Shown here piece by piece: positions 9,402 to 17,043 of a DNA stretch of 64,000 bases; position 1 is the first letter of the stretch; each line of letters opens with the position of its first letter. The position numbers and the translations under genes are program-made. The notes under the pieces are model-generated. The model made no database searches, was not told the DNA's origin, and was given only the letters and a program-made list of their open reading frames with translations. This DNA comes from Bacteroidales bacterium (GTDB taxonomy: Bacteria > Bacteroidota > Bacteroidia > Bacteroidales > UBA932), in contig JAGAIM010000001.1 of NCBI GenBank assembly GCA_017626555.1, forward strand, positions 1 through 64,000, written 5' to 3'.

Positions 9402-9985
9402 AATCTTTTAAGAGATAATTTTATTATTTCTTCCAATGACGCTCCCGGGACTTCTTTTAAGACAGATGATACTGCCTTATTGACATTTGCTTTGGTAAAT
9501 CCGAGCATAACAAGTGCTGTTGTGGCTTCATCTGCAGCAGGATTGGATGAAGATGAAAATAATACACCTTTATCGCTACCTTCTCCTTTATAAACTTTAT
9601 CTTTGAGTTCCAGAATGAGTCTTTGTGCACTTTTTGTACCGATTCCTTTAATGCTTTTGATTTTATTCAGATCTTCTGCAAGAATAGCATTTCTTATTTC
9701 ATCTGATGTCAATGACGATAACATCATTCTGGCAGTGGATGCACCTATTCCTGATACTCCTATGAGCAGTCTGAAGAGTTCGCGCTCATCTTTCGTATAG
9801 AAGCCGTAATATAATTCTTCATCTTCGCGAAGATAGTGATGTATATAGACTTTTGCGTTTTCCTTCCCGTTCAGTCCTTCGTATGTCTGAAGGGAAATAA
9901 GTATCCTGTATCCTATCCCGTATGACTCTAAAATTACCTCTGTAGGATTGATTTCCGTTATGTTTCCTTTGATGTAGTCTATCAT
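9398..9985 (-). CDS. ruvA: Holliday junction branch migration protein RuvA
   Basis: 195 residues starting MIDYIKGNITEINPTEVILE. It has the N-terminal OB-fold domain, a helix-hairpin-helix region (LLIGVSGIGASTARMMLSSL, KIKSIKGIGTKSAQRLILEL) and the C-terminal domain III that contacts RuvB. RuvA tetramers bind four-way junctions and load the RuvB helicase in recombination and fork repair. ruvB and ruvC are not nearby. A minus-strand TAATTTTG box at 10011-10018 lies 26 bp upstream of the start. Confidence 0.95.
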   Translation of the reverse strand: MIDYIKGNITEINPTEVILESYGIGYRILISLQTYEGLNGKENAKVYIHHYLREDEELYYGFYTKDERELFRLLIGVSGIGASTARMMLSSLTSDEIRNAILAEDLNKIKSIKGIGTKSAQRLILELKDKVYKGEGSDKGVLFSSSSNPAADEATTALVMLGFTKANVNKAVSSVLKEVPGASLEEIIKLSLKRL

Positions 9986-10010
9986 TTGTCTCTGATTTTT
10001 GTATGTATTG

Positions 10011-10018
10011 CAAAATTA
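10011..10018 (-). promoter_or_regulatory. -7 box for ruvA
   Basis: CAAAATTA on the plus strand reads TAATTTTG on the minus strand, an exact TAnnTTTG match 26 bp upstream of ruvA. It is back-to-back with the suf promoter at 10054. Confidence 0.5.
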
Positions 10019-10053
10019 TGATAATAATCTGTAAAAGAAAACATTGTTTTTGT

Positions 10054-10061
10054 TAAATTTG
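10054..10061 (+). promoter_or_regulatory. -7 box TAAATTTG for the suf-folK-glyS operon
   Basis: Exact TAnnTTTG match 16 bp before the sufS start at 10078. Confidence 0.55.
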
Positions 10062-10077
10062 CAGGTTCTAATGAGAT

Positions 10078-11310
10078 ATGTATATGTTGGTCAATGATAT
10101 CAGAAATATGTTTCCGATTCTTTCCAGAAAAGTATATGGAAAGAATCTGGTTTATTTTGATAATGCAGCGACCAGTCAGCGTCCTCAGTCTGTGATTGAC
10201 GAGTGGAACAGGATCAGTGCTGAGTCCAATGCTAATATACATAGGGCAGTGCATTGCCTTGCAGACGAAGCCACTCAGGCATACGAAGCGTCAAGGGATG
10301 CTGTAAGGGATTTTCTGAATGCTGAATTTCGAGAGGAAATAATATTTACCAGTGGAACTACTGCTTCGGTCAATCTTGTCGCATTCTGTTTCGGTGAGGC
10401 CTTTGTAAAAGAGGGTGATGAAGTTGTAGTCACAGAGGCTGAACATCATTCCAATATAGTTCCCTGGCAGATGATGTGTCAGAGAAAAGGGGCAGTATTG
10501 AAGGTACTTCCTGTCGATGATGATGGACATCTTATGCTTGATGAACTTGATTCATTGTTGACCGAAAAGACCAGAATAATGGCTGTCACTCACATTTCAA
10601 ATGTTCTGGGTCTTGTAAATCCGATCAAAGAAATTATTGACAGGTGTCATTCCAAGGGAGTCGCTGTTCTTGTTGATGGTGCGCAGGGAGCAGTTCATTG
10701 TAAGGTGGATGTTCGTGAACTTGATTGTGATTTTTATGTTTTTTCAGGTCATAAACTTTATGCTGCCACCGGTACAGGGGTGCTTTACGGTAAGAAAAAA
10801 TGGCTTGAATCTATGCCTCCGTATATGGGAGGGGGAGAGATGGTAGGAACTGTCAGATTCAGTGGCACTACATACGCTCCGTTACCGATGAAATATGAGG
10901 CAGGAACACAGAATTTTGCCTCCGCTGCCACTCTTAAATCTGCTATAGATTTTATTAACTTGTTGAATAATAGTGAGTTAAATAAGTCTATAGATGAAAT
11001 TAGAGATTATATTCTTCATTGCCTGAATAAGGATCAAAGAATAAGACTCTATGGTGTTCCCCGTGGAACATCTGATGAAAAAATACCTCTTTTTTCATTT
11101 ACAGTTGATGGAGTTCATCACGAAGATCTTGCTTTGATTCTGGATAAGATGGGAATTGCAGTGAGATCGGGACAGATGTGTGCGGAACCGTTGATGGATA
11201 GATTCGGTGTGACCGGTATGTTAAGGATTTCTTTGGCACCGTATAATACGATAGAAGAGGCTGAGTATTTTGTAAAATGCTTGAACAAAGCAATCGATAT
11301 GTTGATATGA
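10078..11310 (+). CDS. sufS: Cysteine desulfurase, SufS type
   Basis: 410 residues; start ATG 10078, with ATG 10084 as an alternative. A class V PLP aminotransferase fold: VYFDNAATSQRP near the N-terminus, TEAEHHSNIVPW, the PLP lysine in SGHKLYAATGTGV (Lys226) and the persulfide cysteine in RSGQMCAEPLM (Cys368). It abstracts sulfur from cysteine for iron-sulfur cluster assembly and passes it to SufE. sufE follows with a 4-base ATGA overlap; sufB, sufC and sufD are not in the window. A third parS-like site (11055-11070) lies in frame and encodes Val-Pro-Arg-Gly-Thr at residues 327-331. Confidence 0.96.
   Translation: MYMLVNDIRNMFPILSRKVYGKNLVYFDNAATSQRPQSVIDEWNRISAESNANIHRAVHCLADEATQAYEASRDAVRDFLNAEFREEIIFTSGTTASVNLVAFCFGEAFVKEGDEVVVTEAEHHSNIVPWQMMCQRKGAVLKVLPVDDDGHLMLDELDSLLTEKTRIMAVTHISNVLGLVNPIKEIIDRCHSKGVAVLVDGAQGAVHCKVDVRELDCDFYVFSGHKLYAATGTGVLYGKKKWLESMPPYMGGGEMVGTVRFSGTTYAPLPMKYEAGTQNFASAATLKSAIDFINLLNNSELNKSIDEIRDYILHCLNKDQRIRLYGVPRGTSDEKIPLFSFTVDGVHHEDLALILDKMGIAVRSGQMCAEPLMDRFGVTGMLRISLAPYNTIEEAEYFVKCLNKAIDMLI
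11055..11070. promoter_or_regulatory. parS: parS-like site 3 (inside sufS)
   Basis: TGTTCCCCGTGGAACA, 15 of 16 to the consensus; the single A-to-C change in the left half is synonymous in the sufS frame (CCA to CCC, Pro). Confidence 0.65.
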
Positions 11311-11726
11311 GTTTACAGGAAGCGGAAAATGCCATTATCGAGGAATTCTCGATGTATGAAGAATGGCTTGACAAATATGAATATCTGATCGAACTCGGAA
11401 AGTCATTGAAAGATTTTCCAGAGTCCTCCAAGACTGATGAAAAGTTGATAAAAGGTTGCCAGTCAAGGGTTTGGTTGGACTATAAAATAGAAGGCGGAAA
11501 GATTATATTCAATGCTGACAGTGATGCTATCATCACTAAGGGAATAATATCACTGCTTATCGGTCTGTATTCCGGACGTACGCCGCAGGAGATTCTTTCA
11601 TCGGATTTCTCTGTTGTGGAGAAGATAGGCCTGAAGGAGAATCTGTCCCCGACCAGGGCTAACGGATTGGTGTCGATGATTGCAAAGATCAGGGAGATTG
11701 CTTATGGGATTGAAGGATTGGATTAA
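11307..11726 (+). CDS. sufE: SufE family sulfur-transfer protein
   Basis: 139 residues from ATG 11307, which overlaps the sufS TGA (ATGA). The frame extends 10 codons further upstream inside sufS but the overlap start is typical. The sulfur-acceptor cysteine lies in IKGCQSRVW (Cys51), and the C-terminal segment LSPTRANGLVSMIAKIRE is typical of SufE. It accepts persulfide sulfur from SufS and stimulates its turnover for delivery to the SufBCD scaffold. The 3' end overlaps the DUF59 gene by 23 bases. Confidence 0.93.
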   Translation: MSLQEAENAIIEEFSMYEEWLDKYEYLIELGKSLKDFPESSKTDEKLIKGCQSRVWLDYKIEGGKIIFNADSDAIITKGIISLLIGLYSGRTPQEILSSDFSVVEKIGLKENLSPTRANGLVSMIAKIREIAYGIEGLD

Positions 11727-12075
11727 GAAGAGGGCTGCAGAGGCTGCAGATGAAGAAAAGGATAGAAAGATGAGACTTGAAAGAGATATAATAATGGCTC
11801 TCAGGCAGGTTTATGATCCTGAGATACCTGTAAATGTGTATGATCTCGGACTTATTTATGAGGTCAATGTGGATGATGATCATAATGTTTATATCCAGAT
11901 GACTTTGACTGCTCCGAACTGTCCTATGGCTGATTATGTTGTGGAACAGGTAAAGACAGCCGTAGAGGATGTACCTGGTGTGGTCAGTGTGAAGATTGAT
12001 CTTGTTTTTGAGCCTGTGTGGGATAAGAGCAGAATGTCGGAAGAAGCGCTTGTCGAACTTGGTCTTGATGACTGA
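11704..12075 (+). CDS. DUF59/MIP18-family Fe-S assembly factor (SufT-like)
   Basis: 123 residues from ATG 11704, overlapping the end of sufE. A charged N-terminal helix is followed by the DUF59 core VYDPEIPVNVYDLGLIYEV, the conserved TLTAPNCPMAD with its single cysteine, and PGVVSVKIDLVFEPVWD. Family knowledge: such proteins help mature Fe-S proteins, usually in SUF operons, consistent with the position after sufSE. A few in-frame codons lie upstream of the chosen start, but MGLKDWIKKR is a natural beginning. Confidence 0.9.
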   Translation: MGLKDWIKKRAAEAADEEKDRKMRLERDIIMALRQVYDPEIPVNVYDLGLIYEVNVDDDHNVYIQMTLTAPNCPMADYVVEQVKTAVEDVPGVVSVKIDLVFEPVWDKSRMSEEALVELGLDD

Positions 12076-12096
12076 ACTTCAGAAGAGGAGCGGGTT

Positions 12097-12594
12097 TTGT
12101 GGGACGGAAGAAGAGAAAACAGGCATAATGATAGGAAGAAGGTGAGGCTTTACCTTGGATTAGGCTCAAATCAGGGCGATAGGGAACTTAATATAGAGCA
12201 CGCAGTATCAATGCTCAATGTGGAGTTGAAAACCCCTTACAGAGCCATTTCTTCGCTTATTGAGACTGAACCCTGGGGTTTTGAGTCACAGCAGAAATTC
12301 ATAAATGCCGTTGTGCTTTATGAACTCGATCTTCCGGAAGGATATAATGCGGAGGCGGAGGGATTGATGATTCTTGAGATATGCAAGAATATAGAAAGAA
12401 GGATGGGACGCTTGACAGAAGTGCGTTATGATGAGAGGGGAGACAGAGTATATTCAGATCGTCCTATTGATATTGATATACTGCTTTTGGGAGACAATAA
12501 GATAGATTGTCCTGAACTTACTGTTCCGCACAGACTTATGTATGAGAGGGATTTTGTTATGATCCCGCTGAAAGAAATAAATGATAAACTATAA
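12097..12594 (+). CDS. folK: 2-amino-4-hydroxy-6-hydroxymethyldihydropteridine pyrophosphokinase
   Basis: 165 residues if translation starts at TTG 12097; there is no in-frame ATG near the N-terminus, and GTG 12142 would give the more usual beginning directly before LYLGLGSNQGDR. HPPK signatures: GLGSNQGDR, ETEPWGFESQQKFINAVV, the RPIDIDILL magnesium/ATP site and VPHRLMYERDFVM. It transfers pyrophosphate from ATP to the pterin in folate synthesis. The gene lies 21 bp after the DUF59 gene and ends 7 bp before the glyS start, so it is inside the operon. A non-ATG start may keep expression low. Confidence 0.9.
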   Translation: MWDGRRENRHNDRKKVRLYLGLGSNQGDRELNIEHAVSMLNVELKTPYRAISSLIETEPWGFESQQKFINAVVLYELDLPEGYNAEAEGLMILEICKNIERRMGRLTEVRYDERGDRVYSDRPIDIDILLLGDNKIDCPELTVPHRLMYERDFVMIPLKEINDKL

Positions 12595-12601
12595 TACTAT
12601 T

Positions 12602-14143
12602 ATGACACAGGAAGAACTTTTTAAAATTCTCGTAGCACATTGTAAGGAATATGGATTCATTTTCCCTTCAAGTGAGATTTACGATGGTCTCGGTGCCGTT
12701 TATGATTATGGACAACTCGGTTCCGAATTGAAGAACAACATCAAAAGATATTGGTGGGAGGCTATGACAAGACTTCACGAGAATATCGTAGGTATTGATT
12801 CGGCTATATTTATGCACCCTAAGATCTGGGAGGCTTCAGGCCACGTTGGTGCATTCAATGACCCTCTTATCGACAATAAGGACTCCAAGAAGAGATACCG
12901 TGCTGACGTTCTTATCGAAGACTACATCGGCAAACTCGAGGAGAAGATCGAGAAGGATGTGGAGAAGGGTAAGAAGAAGTTCGGTGATGCTTTCAACGAG
13001 GAGCAGTTCAGGGCTACAAATCCGAATGTCCTCAGAAATCAGACAAAGATCGATGCAGTACGCAAGAGAATGGCTGATGCACTGAATGCAAATGATCTTG
13101 CGGAACTCCGTCAGATCATCATCGATTGCGAGATTGCCTGCCCTATTTCAGGTACAAAGAACTGGACTGATGTACGTCAGTTCAACCTTATGTTCTCTAC
13201 TCAGTTAGGTAGTGTTTCTGGTGAGTCTAACATCATTTATCTCCGTCCTGAGACCGCTCAGGGTATCTTCGTGAACTATCTCAACGTCCAGAAGACAGGC
13301 CGTATGAAGATTCCGTTCGGTATCGCTCAGATCGGAAAGGCCTTCAGAAACGAGATCGTTGCACGTCAGTTCATCTTCCGTATGAGGGAGTTCGAGCAGA
13401 TGGAAATGCAGTTCTTCATCAAACCTGGTACGGAACTCGACTGGTTCGCAAAGTGGAAGGAAAACCGTATGGCTTGGCATAAGGCTCTCGGAATGGGTGA
13501 TGAGAACTATCGTTTCCACGACCACGATAAGTTGGCTCACTATGCAAATGCCGCTACCGATATAGAATTCCGCTTTCCGTTCGGATTCAAGGAACTTGAG
13601 GGTATCCACTCGCGTACAGACTTCGACCTCGGAAACCATCAGAAGTTCTCAGGAAAGAAGATCCAGTATTTCGATCCTGAACTAGGAGAGAATTATGTTC
13701 CATACGTTGTGGAGACTTCCATCGGAGTTGACCGTATGTTCCTTGCAGTCCTTTCTAATTCATACAAGGAAGAGCAACTCGAGAACGGTGAAAGCCGCGT
13801 AGTCCTCAGCATTCCTGCACCGCTTGCGCCTGTCAAGGTGGCTGTGCTTCCGCTTATCAAGAAGGACGGTCTTCCTGAACTCGCGAGAGAGATTATGGAC
13901 GAACTCAAGTACGATTTCAACTGCCAGTACGACGAGAAGGATTCTATCGGTAAGAGATATCGCCGTCAGGACGCGATCGGTACTCCTTTCTGCGTGACCA
14001 TAGACCACGATTCCCTCAATGACCGCTGCGTGACCATCCGTCACCGCGACTCTATGCAGCAGGAGCGCGTCAAGATCGAGGATCTCCACGGAATCATATC
14101 TAAGGAAGTGAACCTCAGCAATATCCTTAAGAAACTGAAATAG
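12602..14143 (+). CDS. glyS: Glycine--tRNA ligase, homodimeric class II type
   Basis: 513 residues from ATG 12602 (MTQEELFKILVAHCKEYGF). An in-frame ATG at 12581 overlaps folK and is less likely. Class II motifs: FIFPSSEIYDGLGAVYDYG, the motif 2 region FRNEIVARQFIFRMREFEQME and the motif 3 region ETSIGVDRMFLAVL, then a C-terminal anticodon-binding domain (APVKVAVLPLIKKDG to the end). It charges tRNA-Gly and is the single-chain, archaeal/eukaryal-like form rather than GlyQ/GlyS. Codon use is strongly biased (CTC, ATC, AAG), as in the frd and EF-G genes, which suggests high expression. Last gene of the suf operon; a nested hairpin element follows 10 bp downstream. Confidence 0.95.
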   Translation: MTQEELFKILVAHCKEYGFIFPSSEIYDGLGAVYDYGQLGSELKNNIKRYWWEAMTRLHENIVGIDSAIFMHPKIWEASGHVGAFNDPLIDNKDSKKRYRADVLIEDYIGKLEEKIEKDVEKGKKKFGDAFNEEQFRATNPNVLRNQTKIDAVRKRMADALNANDLAELRQIIIDCEIACPISGTKNWTDVRQFNLMFSTQLGSVSGESNIIYLRPETAQGIFVNYLNVQKTGRMKIPFGIAQIGKAFRNEIVARQFIFRMREFEQMEMQFFIKPGTELDWFAKWKENRMAWHKALGMGDENYRFHDHDKLAHYANAATDIEFRFPFGFKELEGIHSRTDFDLGNHQKFSGKKIQYFDPELGENYVPYVVETSIGVDRMFLAVLSNSYKEEQLENGESRVVLSIPAPLAPVKVAVLPLIKKDGLPELAREIMDELKYDFNCQYDEKDSIGKRYRRQDAIGTPFCVTIDHDSLNDRCVTIRHRDSMQQERVKIEDLHGIISKEVNLSNILKKLK

Positions 14144-14153
14144 AACTTTATCA

Positions 14154-14256
14154 ACAAACAACAGTACGGATATATCGGTGACCCCCGCCTCCCTGTCGGG
14201 AGGCACCCCCTAGCCGGGGGTGGCACGTCACCTTATATATCCGTACTGTTGTTTGT
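14154..14256 (+). repeat. Nested hairpin element, copy 1 (3' of glyS)
   Basis: A 103-bp structure. Outer stem: 22 bp, perfect, 14154-14175 against 14235-14256. Next a short GGTGA/TCACC stem, then two inner GC hairpins: GCCTCCC-TGTC-GGGAGGC (14187-14204) and CCCCC-TAGCC-GGGGG (14206-14220). The 29-bp block 14201-14229 is identical, reverse complemented, to 42313-42341. Read along the upstream gene (glyS), this copy has the same orientation as copy 2 has to its upstream gene. The outer stem sequence is not shared with copy 2. Confidence 0.85.
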
Positions 14257-14260
14257 AATA

Positions 14261-14749
14261 TTACTTATCTTTTGAGGTTTTGAACCCGATCTTCTGCCTC
14301 TGCGGCTCCTGTTTCGACGGTTCTTTGACTGACAAAGCGGCAATTGCTTGGTATATTGTGTCTATTTCCAGCCGCATATCTTCCGACAGATTGTTTATGG
14401 CCTCGAGATTATCCTCGTCATTACGTTCCAGACGTTCCATTTTTGCCTTGATGGCTTCGAGTTCGGCGGTGACTCTTTGGGTTGTGTAAAGATGATTGCG
14501 GATGGCTACAAACGTCCGCATAATGGCTATATTTACTTTAATAGCCACATCGCTATTCAATAAACCGGATAACATTGCCAGTCCTTGTTCTGTAAACACA
14601 TATGGCAGTTTTCTGGTTCCACCCCAACTTGATATCACAAATTGTGACATCAAGATTTCATATTCTTCGCTATTTAACTGAAACATAAAATCTTCCGGAA
14701 AACGCTTCATATTTCGTTTTACCGCCTGATTCAACATTCTTTTCTCCAC
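14261..14749 (-). pseudogene. ORF6N-domain protein, 5' truncated
   Basis: About 162 residues can be read from a GTG at 14749. The visible protein begins inside the ORF6N (KilA-N-associated) domain at VEKRMLNQAVKRNMKRFPED and continues through FMFQLNSEEY, GGTRKLPYVFTEQGLAMLSG and LNSDVAIKVNIAIMRTF, then a coiled-coil tail. The roughly 35 residues that normally begin this domain (the region ending in D-L-A-x-L-Y) are missing, and stop codons lie directly upstream in the same frame. I therefore read it as a truncated copy of a phage-type or mobile DNA-binding protein. Upstream lies a promoter followed by a strong terminator hairpin (14774-14888), so little full-length transcript may reach it. 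Confidence 0.65.
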
Positions 14750-14773
14750 TTACCTTTACCTGCCGTATAAAAA

Positions 14774-14850
14774 CAAAAAAACGCAATACAGGCATATACG
14801 ACTATACCTATATCGCGTTGTGGAACTCTATCGGACCACGTTGTTCGGAC
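14774..14850 (-). ncRNA. Candidate small RNA or attenuated leader, about 77 nt
   Basis: On the minus strand an exact promoter (below) predicts a start near 14850. The transcript would end at a hairpin of about 15-18 bp (14780-14819, all mismatches are G-U in RNA, loop of about six bases) followed by seven U. There is no ORF inside. It is either a free-standing sRNA or a transcription-attenuated leader of the truncated ORF6N gene immediately downstream. Confidence 0.6.
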
Positions 14851-14857
14851 TTAAAGG

Positions 14858-14888
14858 CAAAGATAGATGTTTTCTGTAATTAAGCAAA
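14858..14888 (-). promoter_or_regulatory. Complete Bacteroidetes promoter (-33 TTTG, 19 bp, -7 TATCTTTG)
   Basis: Minus strand: TTTG at 14888-14885, 19-bp spacer, TATCTTTG at 14865-14858. Both boxes and the spacing agree with the consensus; one of the two best promoters in the window. Confidence 0.75.
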
Positions 14889-14889
14889 C

Positions 14890-15205
14890 ATATATTCGTT
14901 CTGTAAAATGTAACCGACTGACAGTAATATAAACAATCATTGGTAGGAAAATTCCTCACCACTGATTGACTAAAAAATAATACTCAATAAATTACATAAT
15001 GCAGATAAAACAAGGACAGTCTATATTACCGATAAAAGCATCACCAGAACAGGAACCGGACTGTCGAATGTCAGAATGATATTTGTATATCTGTAATCAG
15101 AGATTGCTTATGATTATTTACACTCTTATAGGAAAATGACTTTGACGAGCGTTCATCAAAGTCATTGTAAAATAATTAATTATTGAGATTTTGTTTTGAT
15201 TGGTA
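14890..15205. other. Intergenic stretch without a gene; one inverted repeat
   Basis: No convincing ORF. It contains an 11-bp perfect inverted repeat AATGACTTTGA / TCAAAGTCATT at 15135-15145 and 15156-15166 with a 10-base loop and no T-run, and a looser GACAGTC/GACTGTC pair near 15020-15065. Nothing else is recognised. Confidence 0.5.
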
Positions 15206-16630
15206 AATTACTACTGATGCGATAAATTTTGTTTAAAAATCCAATTTAAGTTCATTGACATTTTGATTTTGAGTGAGCGGCTCAGGAACATTCAAGAGTT
15301 CCTTGATATCTATCTTCATAAGGAGCGATGCCCAAGTACTTTAGAAATCTCTGTAATCGTAAGCGGACTTTTGAGTGCAGCTTTTATCCATGCTAAGAGT
15401 AGATAAGTGCAGATTGCAACCCAAAGGTGAATCTTCACAGCGTTCTCAGAGTATCCCCAAAGTGCTTTGATTGTCAAGTTTCCCTTGATCCATTTGAAGA
15501 ACGTCTCAATCTGCCAGCGGTTGCGGAAGATATTGGCGATATCAAGAGAACCAAGTTCGAAGTTGTTGGTTATAAAGGTGATAACTTCATCCTTCTCAGC
15601 ATCATAGAACTCTATAAGACGTAGGTCTTCAGGATATTTCTTCTCGCTGATATAACCGCTTAGGTGAACAGTCTTATCTCCGACAATACCCACAAGATCA
15701 TTGGCGTTGTAGTTGATGTCAACCACATTATACTTCATAGTTGCCTTTGCCCTTGTAACGAAATAGGTTCCGTTTAGATGCATCCTGTACAGAGCTTCAT
15801 ATTCCACGTAGGCCTTATCCATCGTATAGATAGCCCATTTGTAGGGCTCATATACATCAAGGAAGTTGCTGTCGTGCCACCTGCTGTCCGTGATTTAGAT
15901 ACTGTCTGGTATACTTCCACGCAAGTCTAAGACTGTATGCATCTTGATTCCTCCTTTAGAGTACTTGCCCAAGGCCCATTCAGCTAGTTTGATGCTGCAA
16001 GGGATTGTTGTAGAGTCAATTGCAAAGATCTCCCATCCGGGAAGATATACATCAGGAACGTTTTCCTTGGCGTACATCGGACGAACCCTGCGGATGAGCC
16101 ACATACCAAGTTCTTCGAAGATCCTGTAATCTCTGGACTCGTTTGCCTTGGATAGTGAGGATGAATCCACAACTACCGGAATACCAAGATGATAAGCGGC
16201 CTTGTTGACAGACCTGAGAACCAGTGTGATATCCTTCAGAGACTTACACCCGGCCAATTGGCCAAACATAAGATGAAGGCAATGACTGTAACTATTGAGG
16301 TTCTTCGCATGAAAGTCTCCTTTGTACTTCTTGACGGAGTCTTCAAAGACCCATCTGGGGAAGTAGGTCATGATCTGAGAGCAGACATATTTGCTTTTGT
16401 TCATTATTTGCGGCTTTAAAGAGCCACAAATTTAGCCAAACGCTCACTTCAAATCGTAAAATGTCAAAGAGCTATTTAAATAGTTTGTAGTTAATGACTT
16501 GCAACGACGTTGAACCGAATTATCGCATCGGAAAGCGATTCAAATCGTGAATAAGTAAAAACTTATATAAAGTATTATATATTAACAAGTTATAAATTAA
16601 CGATGCGAATTTAACGCATCACTAGTAATT
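15206..16630 (-). mobile_element. Decayed IS4-family insertion sequence
   Basis: A 1425-bp element bounded by 23-bp terminal inverted repeats with 21 matches: left AATTACTACTGATGCGATAA... from 15206, and right the same motif reverse complemented ending at 16630, with G for C and T for A at two positions. It holds one broken transposase gene. No target-site duplication is evident. The right inverted repeat overlaps the end of the neighbouring frameshifted gene (stop at 16622). Confidence 0.75.
15233..16404 (-). pseudogene. IS4-family transposase, nonsense and frameshift mutated
   Basis: The N-terminal part (16404 to 15898) reads MNKSKYVCSQIMTYFPRWVF, the DUF4372-type N-terminus, then WEIFAIDSTTI with the first catalytic Asp, and stops at an in-frame TAA (15895-15897) after GSIPDSI. 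The same frame resumes as ITDSRWHDSNFLDVYEPYK, with the second Asp region near TMDKAY and the IS4 signature NRWQIETFFKWIKGN (catalytic Glu). At 15316 the frame ends again; a one-base shift near 15320 continues as MKIDIKELLNVPEP to a stop at 15233. Two independent lesions indicate a dead element; the truncated pieces are unlikely to be active. Confidence 0.85.
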
Positions 16631-17022
16631 AAAAATATTATTTAAATCAGATTCAATGGTCGTATGATTAGTTTCCTTACAAATCGGATAATAGAATATG
16701 CCATCCAGTAAATTTATTGTATAGGAAACTTTATCAAAAGAATAAGAGAGATTACCGGTAAATGCTATTTTGTATTCCGGAAGAATAAATGTTCCGTTTG
16801 TTACTTCAGAACCATTAAAAACACCATTTATTTTATAAACTACCGGAGAAACTGTCTTTTTGTTATCGTTTATAACGAATGTTCCTTCTCCCATAGGAGT
16901 TTTCTTTTCTACAGCTCCTGTATAAACAGCTTTCGAACCAATCTTGATAGTTTTATTTTTGTTTTGCGCTTGTATATTACACAAGAACTTAAAATTAGTA
17001 CTAAAAATAATAATCTCTTCAT
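16622..17022 (-). pseudogene. Small lipoprotein gene with a likely 2-nt frameshift
   Basis: ATG at 17022 begins a good lipoprotein signal, MKRLLFLVLILSSC, but that frame then leaves the downstream reading frame. The long frame (16984 to 16622, about 120 residues, no ATG at its start) reads NIQAQNKNKTIKIGSKAVYTG directly after the point where the lipobox cysteine would be. An extra GT within TCTTGTGTAATA accounts for the shift. The mature part has glycine-rich strands (MGEGTFVIND, KINGVFNGSEVTNGTFILP) slightly like MORN repeats; no function is recognised. The last codons and stop lie in the IS right inverted repeat, so the 3' end may also be altered by the insertion. Confidence 0.5.
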
Positions 17023-17043
17023 AAATAGGTGATATTTAATTTT

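Noticed and set aside
15316..15330. Programmed frameshift in the IS transposase
   Set aside because: No slippery heptamer is evident and there is also an in-frame nonsense codon upstream, so decay is the simpler explanation.
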